Origin: Candidatus Avipropionibacterium avicola
Lineage (GTDB): Bacteria; Actinomycetota; Actinomycetes; Propionibacteriales; Propionibacteriaceae
Reading direction: 5' to 3'
NCBI GenBank assembly: GCA_018715445.1
Contig: DVLP01000385.1
Span: forward strand, 1-6,358
DNA length: 6,358 bases
Below are positions 1 through 6,205 of the stretch, one piece after another. A model generated the notes under the pieces. The model was given only the letters and a program-made list of their open reading frames with translations, had not been told where the DNA came from and ran no database searches. Numbering within the stretch: position 1 is the first letter of the stretch; each line of letters opens with the position of its first letter. The translations under genes were made by a program, and so were the position numbers.

Positions 1-876
1 GACCTCGGTGGAGCCCGAGCCCCGCGTCATCGACTGCCAGGTCGAGCCACCCATCACCTCCGGGGCACCGGGCACCGGCTGCACGCTGAACGCCGATCGG
101 TGCTCGTGCTCCTCGGCCTCCGCGTTCATCACGACGCCACTGGCCGCATATATCTCCTGAGCCTCGGCCCGTACGGCGGCGACGATGTCCTCGACGTCCT
201 CGACCGGCCCGAGCAGGGCCTGCACGGCATTGGCGAGGTTGCCCAGCAGCTTGCGGTACTTCCAGGCCATCACGTCGGCGGGCAGCGGCACCGACAACCC
301 GGCCGAGGCCCAGTCGGCGGCGACGGCCTGCAGCAGAGCACGATCCCGGTCGTCGGTCAGCTCCGCCGGCACCCGAGCGGTGTGCAGCACCGCACGGCGC
401 GGAGCGGCCCGGACGATCACCTCGCCCGGGGTCACCATCACCGCCGGCATCCAGACGCAGACCCCGAAGACCCGGGCGAACCAGCGCAACGCCAGGGACT
501 CGGCCCGTACGCCGTTCAGGGCGGTGAGCAGCGGCAGCGCCGACCCGGCGGTCTGCTCCCCCACCGGGGCATCCGCCCAGGCCGCGAGCGCCGCCTCGGC
601 CTGATGGGTCTTGGTCGCCAGCACCAGGACGTCGTCGGGGGTCAGCTCGATCTCGTCGGGCCCACCGATCGCCTCGACCGGCACCGTGTGGGTGGCCTCC
701 GGCAGCCGCAGGCGCAGTCCGTCGCGGCGCATCCGGGCGAGGTGCTCACCCCGGGCCACCAGGGTCGTCGCGATGTCGTGGGCGGCGAGCAGGCCGCCGA
801 TGCCTCCGCCGATCGCGCCCGCCCCGATGATGACGTAACGGCGACGCGCAGGAGCGCCGTGGTGGTCGGTGGTCAT
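1..876 (-). CDS. Ketopantoate reductase-family (ApbA/PanE-like) dehydrogenase, C-terminal end outside the window
   Basis: Open from the ATG at 876 to the window edge (292 codons, no stop). The N-terminus has a Rossmann dinucleotide-binding loop, YVIIGAGAIGGGIGG, with the GxGxxG glycines at residues 18, 20 and 23. Further on, W205-K-Y-R-K-L-L-G-N-L-A-N216 matches the ketopantoate reductase signature; K209 aligns with the catalytic lysine (K176 in E. coli PanE) and N213 with the conserved Asn. At the edge, S278-T-W-Q-S-M-T-R-G followed by S-T-E matches the C-terminal substrate-binding motif. Family members reduce 2-dehydropantoate to pantoate with NADPH (pantothenate/CoA synthesis) in the cytoplasm, but many actinobacterial paralogues have unknown substrates, so no symbol is given. 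The start overlaps the tyrA stop (ATGA), which implies translational coupling. The Shine-Dalgarno sequence is weak. Family assignment is firm; substrate is inferred. Confidence 0.88.
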   Translation of the reverse strand, partial: MTTDHHGAPARRRYVIIGAGAIGGGIGGLLAAHDIATTLVARGEHLARMRRDGLRLRLPEATHTVPVEAIGGPDEIELTPDDVLVLATKTHQAEAALAAWADAPVGEQTAGSALPLLTALNGVRAESLALRWFARVFGVCVWMPAVMVTPGEVIVRAAPRRAVLHTARVPAELTDDRDRALLQAVAADWASAGLSVPLPADVMAWKYRKLLGNLANAVQALLGPVEDVEDIVAAVRAEAQEIYAASGVVMNAEAEEHEHRSAFSVQPVPGAPEVMGGSTWQSMTRGSGSTEV

Positions 877-1949
877 GGGCGGACCGTCCAGCCGTGCTCG
901 GCGAGTTGGTCACGCAGCTCCGACTCGTGGACGCTGTCGACCAGCAGGGCGAGGTGGCCGACCTGGCGGTTCTGGTCGTGCTCGATCGACATGTCCTCGA
1001 TGTTGATGCCGGCCTCGCCCACCTCGGCGAACAGCTTGGCCAGGGCGCCAGGGGTGTCGGGGATCTCCACGACCACCTCGGACCAGACCTGATCGGCCAG
1101 CCCGTGCTTGCCCGGGATCCGTGCCGTGCCCGCCACCCCGGCCTGCAGCGCACCGACCAGCCGCTCACGGTCATCGAACCCGGCGAGCAGGGCATCCACC
1201 GCGGTCCGCAGCCGCTCGAGGCGGGGCCGGACCGCAGCCGCATTGGCACTGAGGATCTGCACCCACAGCCCGGGATCGCTGCCGGCGATGCGGGTGACGT
1301 CCCGCAGTCCCTGCCCGGCCAGGCGAAGGTGCTCGGCCGGCACGTCGTCCATCTGGTCGGCGACCAGCACCGAGGCGACGTGCGGCAGGTGCGAGACCGC
1401 GGCGACCGCCCGGTCGTGGTCGTACGGGTCCATGTCGGTCACGACGGCCCCGGACTCGGTGGCAAGGCGACGGACCCGGGCGACGTCGACGTCCGGGTTC
1501 ACCCGATGTGGTGTCAGCACCCAGGTCCGGTCGACGAACAGGTCGGCGTCACCGCTGACCGGCCCGGAGCGATGGGAGCCGGCCATCGGGTGGGAGCCGA
1601 CGTAGCGTCGCAGAGCCTCGTCGTCGACCAGGGCCCGCAGCTGCCCGATCAGGGCGCCCTTGACCGAAGCAACATCGGTCACCGTCGCGGATCGGTGCTC
1701 CAGCAGGGAATCGGCGATCACGCGTGCGCAGTGGTCCGGTGGCACGGCCACCACCACCAGGTCGACCTCGTTCGGCGGCACCGGGTCGACCGAGCCGGCC
1801 CCGAGGCCGGCCGCCACCAGGGCATGGCTGGTGTTGCGGTCGCGCAGGTGCACCCGGTGCCCGGCCCGCCGTGCGGCCAGCGCGATGGAGGTGCCGACCA
1901 TCCCGACCCCGATGACCACCATCGTCATGGTGGCCCCGGGCTCGCTCAC
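873..1949 (-). CDS. tyrA: Prephenate dehydrogenase with C-terminal ACT domain
   Basis: A 358-residue protein. It oxidatively decarboxylates prephenate to 4-hydroxyphenylpyruvate with NAD(P)+, the tyrosine branch of aromatic amino-acid synthesis. Visible features: Rossmann loop VVIGVGMVG (G14, G16, G19); an acidic residue after the second strand (D37), suggesting NAD preference; TDVASVKG at 91-98; the family signature GSHPMAGS at 118-125 with likely catalytic H120; and a C-terminal ACT domain from about 288 to the end ([17 protein letters not shown]...), probably for feedback control by an aromatic amino acid. The start is the GTG at 1949, which overlaps the prcA stop (GTGA). In-frame ATGs at residues 8 and 10 are possible alternatives, since the fold begins at residue 10. 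Placement directly behind prcA is unusual. Length and motifs look intact. Confidence 0.93.
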   Translation of the reverse strand: MSEPGATMTMVVIGVGMVGTSIALAARRAGHRVHLRDRNTSHALVAAGLGAGSVDPVPPNEVDLVVVAVPPDHCARVIADSLLEHRSATVTDVASVKGALIGQLRALVDDEALRRYVGSHPMAGSHRSGPVSGDADLFVDRTWVLTPHRVNPDVDVARVRRLATESGAVVTDMDPYDHDRAVAAVSHLPHVASVLVADQMDDVPAEHLRLAGQGLRDVTRIAGSDPGLWVQILSANAAAVRPRLERLRTAVDALLAGFDDRERLVGALQAGVAGTARIPGKHGLADQVWSEVVVEIPDTPGALAKLFAEVGEAGINIEDMSIEHDQNRQVGHLALLVDSVHESELRDQLAEHGWTVRP

Positions 1950-2677
1950 GAGTCGGTCTGTTCGCTCGGGTCAGCCGTCTCCGGCGTCGCGGCCAGCAGC
2001 TCGGACAGCTGGGCCCGAGGGATCCGGCGGAACTTGCGGGGCTGGGGCCGGCTGCGGTCCAGCACAGCGACCTCGAGCGACTCGACACCGAGCGTGGTGT
2101 CCTCACCGTGGGCGGACTCCAGCCCGCGCACCGCCAGCCGTACGGCATCGGCAAGGCCCATGCCTTCGGCGAAGCCGTCGCTGATGGTGCGCGAGATCGC
2201 CTCGGTCTGGCCCCCCATCACCGCGAAGCGTGACTCGTCGACGACCGAACCGTCGTAGGTGAGGCGATAGATCTCGTCCTGCTCCGGCTCGGCACCGAGC
2301 TCGGCGACCACGATCTCGACCTCGTACGGCTTCTCGCCGCCGGCCGAGAAGATGGTGCCGAGCAGTTGGGCGTACGCGTTGGCCAGACCACGTCCGGTGA
2401 CGTCCTGACGGTCGTAGCTGTAGCCCCGCAGGTCGGCGTGACGGATCCCGGCGATCCGCAGGTTCTCGAACTCGTTGTAGCGTCCGACCGCGGCGAACCC
2501 GATCCGGTCGTAGATCTCGCTGATCTTGTGCAGCGACTGGGAACGGTTCTCCGCGACGAAGCAGATCCCCTCGTCATGGCGGACCACGACGACCGACCGG
2601 CCACGGGCGATGCCCTTGCGGGCGAAGTCGGCCCGGTCCTTCATCTGTTGCTCGGGAGCGACGTACATCATGCTCAT
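1946..2677 (-). CDS. prcA: 20S proteasome alpha subunit
   Basis: A 243-residue protein that closely resembles mycobacterial PrcA along its length. Seven copies form each outer ring of the 20S core particle, gate the entry pore and dock the ATPase ring (Mpa/ARC). Visible family blocks are the N-terminal gate and first helix ([20 protein letters not shown], residues 5-24), then [30 protein letters not shown] (41-70), [13 protein letters not shown] (84-96) and YAQLLGTIF (102-110). There is no N-terminal threonine protease site, as expected for an alpha subunit. The C-terminal tail (about 220-243) is acidic and poorly conserved. The start at 2677 overlaps the prcB stop (ATGA) and has a GGAGG 10 nt upstream. 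The reading frame stays open further upstream, but that stretch lies antiparallel over prcB and is not real coding sequence. Confidence 0.97.
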   Translation of the reverse strand: MSMMYVAPEQQMKDRADFARKGIARGRSVVVVRHDEGICFVAENRSQSLHKISEIYDRIGFAAVGRYNEFENLRIAGIRHADLRGYSYDRQDVTGRGLANAYAQLLGTIFSAGGEKPYEVEIVVAELGAEPEQDEIYRLTYDGSVVDESRFAVMGGQTEAISRTISDGFAEGMGLADAVRLAVRGLESAHGEDTTLGVESLEVAVLDRSRPQPRKFRRIPRAQLSELLAATPETADPSEQTDS

Positions 2678-3501
2678 CGCAGATCTGCCTCCGGTCCGTC
2701 GGGACGCTGCATCCGCCCCGCGATCAGCTGGTCCATCATCGTCGAGATCTCGGACTCCTCGAACTGGTCGACGCCGTCGGCGCTGGCGACCATCACGATC
2801 GGAAAGATCTTGCGGGTCAGGTCGGGGCCGCCGGTGGCCGAGTCGTCGTCGGCGGCGTCGTAGAGCGCCTGCACGACGGCCATCGCCGCCTGGTCGGCGG
2901 TCAGGTCCGGACGATAGAGCTTCTTCAACGCTCCGCGGGCGAAGACCGACCCCGAGCCCACCGAGTGGAACGAGGTCTCCTCGTAGCGTCCGCCGGTGGC
3001 GTCGTACGAGATGATCCGGCCCTGACCGGTGCCCTGGTCCCACCCGGCGAACAACGGCAGCACCGCCAGTCCCTGCATCGCCATCGGCAGGTTCTGCCGG
3101 ATCATGCCGGCCAGGCGGTTGGCCTTGCCGTCCAGCGACAGCGGAGCACCCTCGACCTTCTCGTAGTGCTCCAGCTCGACGCGGAACAGCCGCACCATCT
3201 CGACCGCGATCCCGGCGGCACCGGCGATCCCGACCAGGGAGTACTCGTCGGCCGGGTAGACCTTCTGGATGTCGCGCTGGGCGATCATGTTGCCCATCGT
3301 GGCCCTGCGGTCGCCGGCCATCACCACCCCGCCGTCGAAGGTGGCCGCGACGATCGTGGTGCCGTGCGGTGCCAGATGGCTGAGGTCGTGGTCACTGTGA
3401 CGGGGCAACAGCTCCGGGCGGACCGCCCCCAGGAACTCGGTGAACGAGGACGAACCGGCGCGGAGGAACTCCGGCGGCAGCCCGGCATCGGAGGCCATCA
3501 C
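2674..3501 (-). CDS. prcB: 20S proteasome beta subunit (catalytic, with propeptide)
   Basis: A 275-residue precursor of the N-terminal-nucleophile protease subunit. The propeptide is about 47 residues; autocleavage at HG|TTIVA would expose Thr48 as the catalytic nucleophile. Asp64 and Lys80 fall exactly at mature positions 17 and 33, the other two active-site residues. The conserved blocks [31 protein letters not shown] and [17 protein letters not shown] are intact, and the propeptide retains the SSSFTEFL and PELLP motifs seen in relatives. The start is the GTG at 3501, overlapping the pup stop (GTGA); the ATG one codon in (3498) is nearly equivalent. An AGAAGGG lies 6 nt before the GTG. Two heptameric rings of this subunit sit between PrcA rings. 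It looks fully functional. Confidence 0.97.
   Translation of the reverse strand: MMASDAGLPPEFLRAGSSSFTEFLGAVRPELLPRHSDHDLSHLAPHGTTIVAATFDGGVVMAGDRRATMGNMIAQRDIQKVYPADEYSLVGIAGAAGIAVEMVRLFRVELEHYEKVEGAPLSLDGKANRLAGMIRQNLPMAMQGLAVLPLFAGWDQGTGQGRIISYDATGGRYEETSFHSVGSGSVFARGALKKLYRPDLTADQAAMAVVQALYDAADDDSATGGPDLTRKIFPIVMVASADGVDQFEESEISTMMDQLIAGRMQRPDGPEADLR
2688..2692 (-). promoter_or_regulatory. prcA ribosome binding site within the end of prcB
   Basis: GGAGG on the minus strand lies 10 nt before the prcA ATG at 2677. It supports this start rather than the downstream in-frame ATGs at codons 3 and 4, and adds to the coupling given by the 4-bp overlap. Confidence 0.5.
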
Positions 3502-3695
3502 TGACCACCCTTCTGCACGAACGAGCGGACGAACTCCTCGGCGTTGACCTCGAGGACGTCGTCGATCTCGTCGAGCAGGTCGTCCAACCCCTCGTCGCGC
3601 CGCTGAGCCGCATCGCTGGCGGCCGCCGGACCGGGCAGGTCGGGTGCCTCCGGCTCGGGCTCGTCGCGACGGGTCCTGTGAATCTGTTCGGACAT
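3498..3695 (-). CDS. pup: Prokaryotic ubiquitin-like protein Pup
   Basis: A 65-residue, strongly acidic and mostly disordered tag protein, close to the usual 60-70 residues. The C-terminal half carries the family signature [19 protein letters not shown] (about 38-56), which forms the helix that coils with the Mpa/ARC coiled coil, and then RSFVQKGGQ. The terminal Gly-Gly-Gln is the encoded Gln form, which must be deamidated to Glu by Dop before PafA can link it to lysines of target proteins. That agrees with dop being the gene immediately upstream. The gap to dop is 32 bp and has no clear Shine-Dalgarno sequence but a good -10 box 6 nt before the ATG, suggesting a leaderless transcript of its own. 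The stop overlaps the prcB start. The N-terminal half (about 1-30) is low-complexity and variable, as in relatives. Confidence 0.97.
   Translation of the reverse strand: MSEQIHRTRRDEPEPEAPDLPGPAAASDAAQRRDEGLDDLLDEIDDVLEVNAEEFVRSFVQKGGQ
3508..3514 (-). promoter_or_regulatory. prcB ribosome binding site within the end of pup
   Basis: AGAAGGG on the minus strand lies 6 nt before the GTG at 3501 and 9 nt before the ATG at 3498. It is encoded by the codons for the conserved Q-K-G of the Pup C-terminus, so the tag's essential tail also serves as the start signal for the proteasome beta subunit. Confidence 0.6.
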
Positions 3696-3731
3696 GGACC
3701 CAGCCTAAGCCGTCGGGCCAGCCCGGGTCAG
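3696..3731 (-). promoter_or_regulatory. pup promoter inside the dop end and the dop-pup gap
   Basis: On the minus strand a -35-like CTGACC (3731 to 3726, four of six bases of TTGACA) overlaps the dop stop codon. An 18-nt spacer separates it from TAGGCT (3707 to 3702), and 6 nt follow before the pup ATG at 3695. The gap has no clear ribosome binding site, so a leaderless pup mRNA is likely. The eight bases TAGGCTGG also occur at the dop promoter. A separate promoter would let Pup be made in excess of Dop. Confidence 0.55.
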
Positions 3732-5254
3732 GACGGCCAAGTGGCGATCAGCTGCGTCAGCGATCCGGCGGCATCGAGGACCGGTGTCATCCGGTCGCGG
3801 GTGAAGCCGAGCGGATCCATCATCTCCAGGCGCTGCAACGCGGTCCGGCCCGGCACGTCGAGCACCACCGAGTCCCAGCTCGCAGCCATCACCGCGGACC
3901 CGTGCCGGCGCATCAGTTCTCCACGCAGCCAGGCGCGGGTGTCGCTCGGGGCGTCGGTCACGGCGGCGGCGACTTGCTCCGGTGTGGTCAGTCGCTCGAT
4001 CCGGCCCTTGCGCTCCAGCGCGGTGAACAGTCCCCGCCGCTCGTCGAGCTCGCTGAACTGCAGGTCGATCATGGCCAGCTTGGGATGGGACCAGTCGAGG
4101 CCGTCGCGGTCGAGGTAGGACCGCAGCAGACGCCACTTGGCGACCCATTCGAGACGATCGGCCAACCCCAGCGGGTCCTGCTCCAACCGGTCCAGCACGT
4201 CCTGCCAGGCCTCGAGCAGCCTCAGGGCCTCCTGGTACTGGGCGTCGGTCCCGAACGGTCCCCTCCCGCAGAGCCGGCGGCAGGCCTCCAGGTAGCACCG
4301 TTGCACCGCGATCGCGGTCCAGTCCCGGCCCTGCTCGTCGGCGACCGTGGCACGACAGCTCGGGTCGTGGCTGATCCGGTGCATCGCCTCCACCGGTCGG
4401 GCCAGCACCGGCACCTCGGTCAACAGGTTCGCCTCGAGGGCACGCAGCACCAGGGCGGCGGTGCCCACCTTGAGCCAGGTGCTCCACTCGGCCTGGGTGG
4501 CGTCGCCGGTGATGACGTGCAGCCGACGATGGCGGCGTGGATCAGCGTGCGGCTCGTCGCGGGTGTTGATCACCGGACGGTTGAGGGTGGTCTCCAACCC
4601 CACCTCGGCCTCGAAGTAGTCCGCCCGCTGGGTGATCTGGAAACCGGCCTGCTCGCTCTGCTGCCCGATCCCGACGCGACCGGACCCGGTGAAGACCTGC
4701 CGGGTCGCGAGGAACCCACTGAACTGGCGCACCACCCGGTGGAACGGGGTGCCGCGTTCGAGCAGGTAGTTCTCGTGGGTCCCGTATGAGGCACCTTTGC
4801 CGTCCACATTGTTCTTGTGGATGCGGATCCGACGTCCGGTCGTCTCGGAGGCGAGCTGAGCGGCCCTGGTCAGGATGGCGTCACCGGCCCGGTCCCACAC
4901 CACGGCGTCGAGGGCGGTGGTCACCTCGGGGCCGGAGAACTCCGGATGGGCGTGGTCGACGTAGAACCGGGCACCGTTGGTGAGGACCAGGTTGGCCATC
5001 CCGGCGTCCACATCGGTCAACAGGTCAGGATGGGCGCTCACCCGTCGCAGCTCGGTGCCGCGTTGGTCCCGCAGCGGGCTCTCGGTGCTGTAGTCCCAGC
5101 CCGACTGGCCCAGTTGGGTCGTCTCGGCCCAGGTCCGGACCACGACATTGCTGAGCACCATCGGATGGATCGGCTCCTCGCCGGACACCGGATCAATGCT
5201 GATCCCGTACTCGGTCTCGATCCCCATCACCCGGTCCGGCCCTGCTGCAGTCAC
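3728..5254 (-). CDS. dop: Pup deamidase/depupylase Dop
   Basis: A 508-residue protein from the GTG at 5254 (499 from the ATG at 5227), normal for the family. Dop, of the carboxylate-amine ligase/glutamine-synthetase-like fold, deamidates Pup-Gln to Pup-Glu and removes Pup from tagged proteins, with ATP bound as cofactor. Seen (GTG numbering): MGIETEYGI at 10-18 with the Mg/ATP glutamates; the Dop-specific loop region around 50-85 ([14 protein letters not shown]), which the ligase PafA lacks; [12 protein letters not shown] with likely catalytic D100; [19 protein letters not shown] at about 146-164; then [27 protein letters not shown] and [15 protein letters not shown] and GKGASYG mark it as Dop rather than PafA. 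The GTG at 5254 was chosen because a -10 box TAGGCT lies exactly 7 nt upstream. The GTG at 5230 and the ATG at 5227 are alternatives; the open frame above 5254 runs antisense into the neighbour. Confidence 0.95.
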   Translation of the reverse strand: MTAAGPDRVMGIETEYGISIDPVSGEEPIHPMVLSNVVVRTWAETTQLGQSGWDYSTESPLRDQRGTELRRVSAHPDLLTDVDAGMANLVLTNGARFYVDHAHPEFSGPEVTTALDAVVWDRAGDAILTRAAQLASETTGRRIRIHKNNVDGKGASYGTHENYLLERGTPFHRVVRQFSGFLATRQVFTGSGRVGIGQQSEQAGFQITQRADYFEAEVGLETTLNRPVINTRDEPHADPRRHRRLHVITGDATQAEWSTWLKVGTAALVLRALEANLLTEVPVLARPVEAMHRISHDPSCRATVADEQGRDWTAIAVQRCYLEACRRLCGRGPFGTDAQYQEALRLLEAWQDVLDRLEQDPLGLADRLEWVAKWRLLRSYLDRDGLDWSHPKLAMIDLQFSELDERRGLFTALERKGRIERLTTPEQVAAAVTDAPSDTRAWLRGELMRRHGSAVMAASWDSVVLDVPGRTALQRLEMMDPLGFTRDRMTPVLDAAGSLTQLIATWPS

Positions 5255-5267
5255 ACCGGCCAGCCTA
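5255..5267 (-). promoter_or_regulatory. dop promoter -10 box, leaderless configuration
   Basis: On the minus strand TAGGCT (5267 to 5262) fits the actinobacterial TANNNT -10 pattern and is followed by exactly 7 nt before the GTG at 5254. That puts the expected transcription start on the start codon. No convincing -35 box is seen at the normal distance. The box shares its TA with the opposed box of the DUF3054 gene. Confidence 0.6.
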
Positions 5268-5278
5268 CGATGGCAGGC
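5266..5278 (+). promoter_or_regulatory. DUF3054-gene promoter -10 box, leaderless configuration
   Basis: TACGAT (5266-5271) matches TANNNT and is followed by 7 nt and then the GTG at 5279, mirroring the dop side. There is no good -35 match and no clear Shine-Dalgarno for either candidate start, which favours leaderless initiation. Confidence 0.55.
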
Positions 5279-5686
5279 GTGGACCTCCCCGACCGCCGCG
5301 GACGCTGGATCCTGCTGCTCGACCTGCTGCTCGTGATCGTGTTCGCCCTCAGCGGGCGGGCCTCGCACACCGAGACCCTCGACCCGGTGGGCCTGCTGGG
5401 CACCGCCTGGCCCTTCCTGGCGGGCTGCGTCGTGGGTCATCTGGTCGTACGGGCCTGGCGTCGCCCGACGGCGCTGTGGCCGACCGGAGTCGTGATCTGG
5501 ATCGTGACCGTGGCTGGCGGGATGGGCCTGCGAGCGCTGACCGATGCCGGCACGGCGCTCAGTTTCGTGTTGGTGGCGACCGGGGTGCTCGGTCTGTTCC
5601 TGTTGCTGCCCCGACTGATCGTCAGCCTGTGGCGTCGTGGGGCCAACCGTGCCGCTGCAGGGCGTCGGTCAGGTCCTGCTCGCTGA
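5279..5686 (+). CDS. DUF3054-family integral membrane protein
   Basis: A 135-residue hydrophobic protein of unknown function. About four membrane helices are visible, near residues 10-26, 38-58, 67-83 and 93-111, with a basic cytoplasmic tail (about 115-135). It carries landmarks I associate with DUF3054: ALSGRASH early on (G26, R27, H30), TAWPFLAG (W44-P-F46), RRPTALWPTG (61-70) and a conserved Arg at 85 in GLRALTDAG. The start is set at the GTG at 5279 because a TACGAT box lies exactly 7 nt upstream (leaderless pattern); the ATG at 5270 would add three residues but overlaps that box. It is divergent from dop across a shared promoter, which may mean shared expression but is not evidence of a role in pupylation. 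Its 3' end overlaps the convergent YqeB-like gene by 65 bp. The family name is from memory of the motif pattern. Confidence 0.85.
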   Translation: MDLPDRRGRWILLLDLLLVIVFALSGRASHTETLDPVGLLGTAWPFLAGCVVGHLVVRAWRRPTALWPTGVVIWIVTVAGGMGLRALTDAGTALSFVLVATGVLGLFLLLPRLIVSLWRRGANRAAAGRRSGPAR

Positions 5687-6140
5687 CCTCGGGCTTCCAC
5701 CGTCCGAGTTCGACATCGCGGTCGTCGCGCAGCACCAGATGACCGTCCTCGACCAGCACCCGATCGATCTCGGCCCTCGCGAACCGCTGCCGGTCATCGG
5801 CGTTGCCGTCGGGAATCACCACGAGCTGGGTGCCAGACACCTCGATCCGGGTCGTCGAGCCCGCCATCATCACGCCGGCCAGCAACCCGGCGGCCACTCC
5901 GACCACGGCCAGCAGCCAGGAACCGACCCGGCCGGACAACAGCGCCAACAGTTCCCGCGGCCCCTCGAACGGGAACCACGGCAGCTGCTCGACCAGGCCG
6001 AGCAGCCAGGGCAGCAGGAGACCCAGTCCCAGGCCGACCAGGGTGCCCGCGGCGACCACCACGACCTTGACCGTGGTGGAGATCGCGAGCACGGTGGTCG
6101 GGCTCGAGCCGGTGGCGGCGTGGTGCTGGGTGGCGGACAT
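5622..6140 (-). CDS. YqeB-like membrane protein with PH-like C-terminal domain
   Basis: A 172-residue protein. Two membrane segments (about 24-50 and 72-93) flank a short loop with LPWFPFEGP at 53-61. From about 97 to 160 there is a soluble, strand-rich, PH-like part (RIEVSGTQLVVI...RAEIDRVLVEDGHLVLRD...), ending ALQRHGWPHDATG. The pattern PW-hydrophobic, LPWxPFxGP, a DGxxLVL-like turn and a final HGWP matches actinobacterial YqeB-family proteins, whose function is unknown. The start is the ATG at 6140, which has a -10-like CATACT 7 nt upstream. An in-frame ATG at 6170 would add ten residues but lies inside the inverted repeat and the predicted promoter. It is divergent from a TetR regulator, so it is the probable regulated target. 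The last 65 bp overlap the end of the DUF3054 gene on the other strand. Confidence 0.82.
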   Translation of the reverse strand: MSATQHHAATGSSPTTVLAISTTVKVVVVAAGTLVGLGLGLLLPWLLGLVEQLPWFPFEGPRELLALLSGRVGSWLLAVVGVAAGLLAGVMMAGSTTRIEVSGTQLVVIPDGNADDRQRFARAEIDRVLVEDGHLVLRDDRDVELGRWKPEVSEQDLTDALQRHGWPHDATG

Positions 6141-6176
6141 GTATCCCAGTATGACACATCGATGTCGCATTATGAA
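6141..6176 (-). promoter_or_regulatory. Predicted promoter of the YqeB-like gene
   Basis: On the minus strand TTCATA (6176 to 6171, four of six to TTGACA), a 17-nt spacer, CATACT (6153 to 6148, four of six to TATAAT) and 7 nt precede the ATG at 6140. A leaderless mRNA is implied. The spacer coincides with the inverted repeat. Confidence 0.5.
6151..6170. promoter_or_regulatory. 20-bp inverted repeat, candidate TetR-family operator
   Basis: ATGacACATCGATGTcgCAT is symmetric at 16 of 20 positions around 6160/6161, with a perfect 10-bp core (6156-6165). It lies in the 65-bp gap between the divergent tetR and YqeB-like genes. It fills the spacer of the predicted YqeB-side promoter (between TTCATA at 6176-6171 and CATACT at 6153-6148). 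Size and location fit a TetR dimer site that represses both genes. Confidence 0.6.
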
Positions 6177-6193
6177 TGAGTGACGTGCCGGGA

Positions 6194-6205
6194 TACCCTG
6201 AGGCC
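6194..6205 (+). promoter_or_regulatory. Predicted tetR -10 box, leaderless configuration
   Basis: TACCCT (6194-6199) fits TANNNT and is followed by 6 nt before the ATG at 6206. The only -35 candidate at 18 nt spacing (TTATGA, 6170-6175) is weak and touches the edge of the inverted repeat, so autoregulation is plausible. Confidence 0.45.

Noticed and set aside
100..1092. Plus-strand 330-codon open frame
   Set aside because: Antisense to the reductase-like gene and the tyrA end; the composition is that of a shadow frame and the opposite strand has clear family motifs.
894..2258. Plus-strand 454-codon open frame
   Set aside because: It is antisense to tyrA and prcA; the translation is Gly/Arg/Asp/His-rich and low in structure, typical of a shadow frame in high-GC DNA, with no recognisable motif.
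2678..3043. Upstream in-frame extension of prcA
   Set aside because: The frame is open by chance through prcB; the product matches PrcA only from the ATG at 2677, which has a Shine-Dalgarno and a 4-bp overlap.
3714..3727. Short GC-rich inverted repeat between dop and pup as a terminator
   Set aside because: The arms are only 4-5 bp, the loop is too short and no T-run follows; it also lies within the pup promoter spacer.
3644..4789. Plus-strand 381-codon open frame opposite dop and pup
   Set aside because: Shadow frame: Gln/Gly/Pro-rich, no domain, and fully covered by confidently assigned minus-strand genes.
3728..5254. Identification of the large gene as the ligase PafA
   Set aside because: It has the DHAHPE and GKGASYG forms and the extra loop typical of Dop, is placed directly upstream of pup, and Pup ends in Gln, which requires a Dop.
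5255..5440. Upstream in-frame extension of dop
   Set aside because: It would run antisense through the DUF3054 gene and adds residues unlike Dop N-termini; the promoter signal is at 5262-5267.
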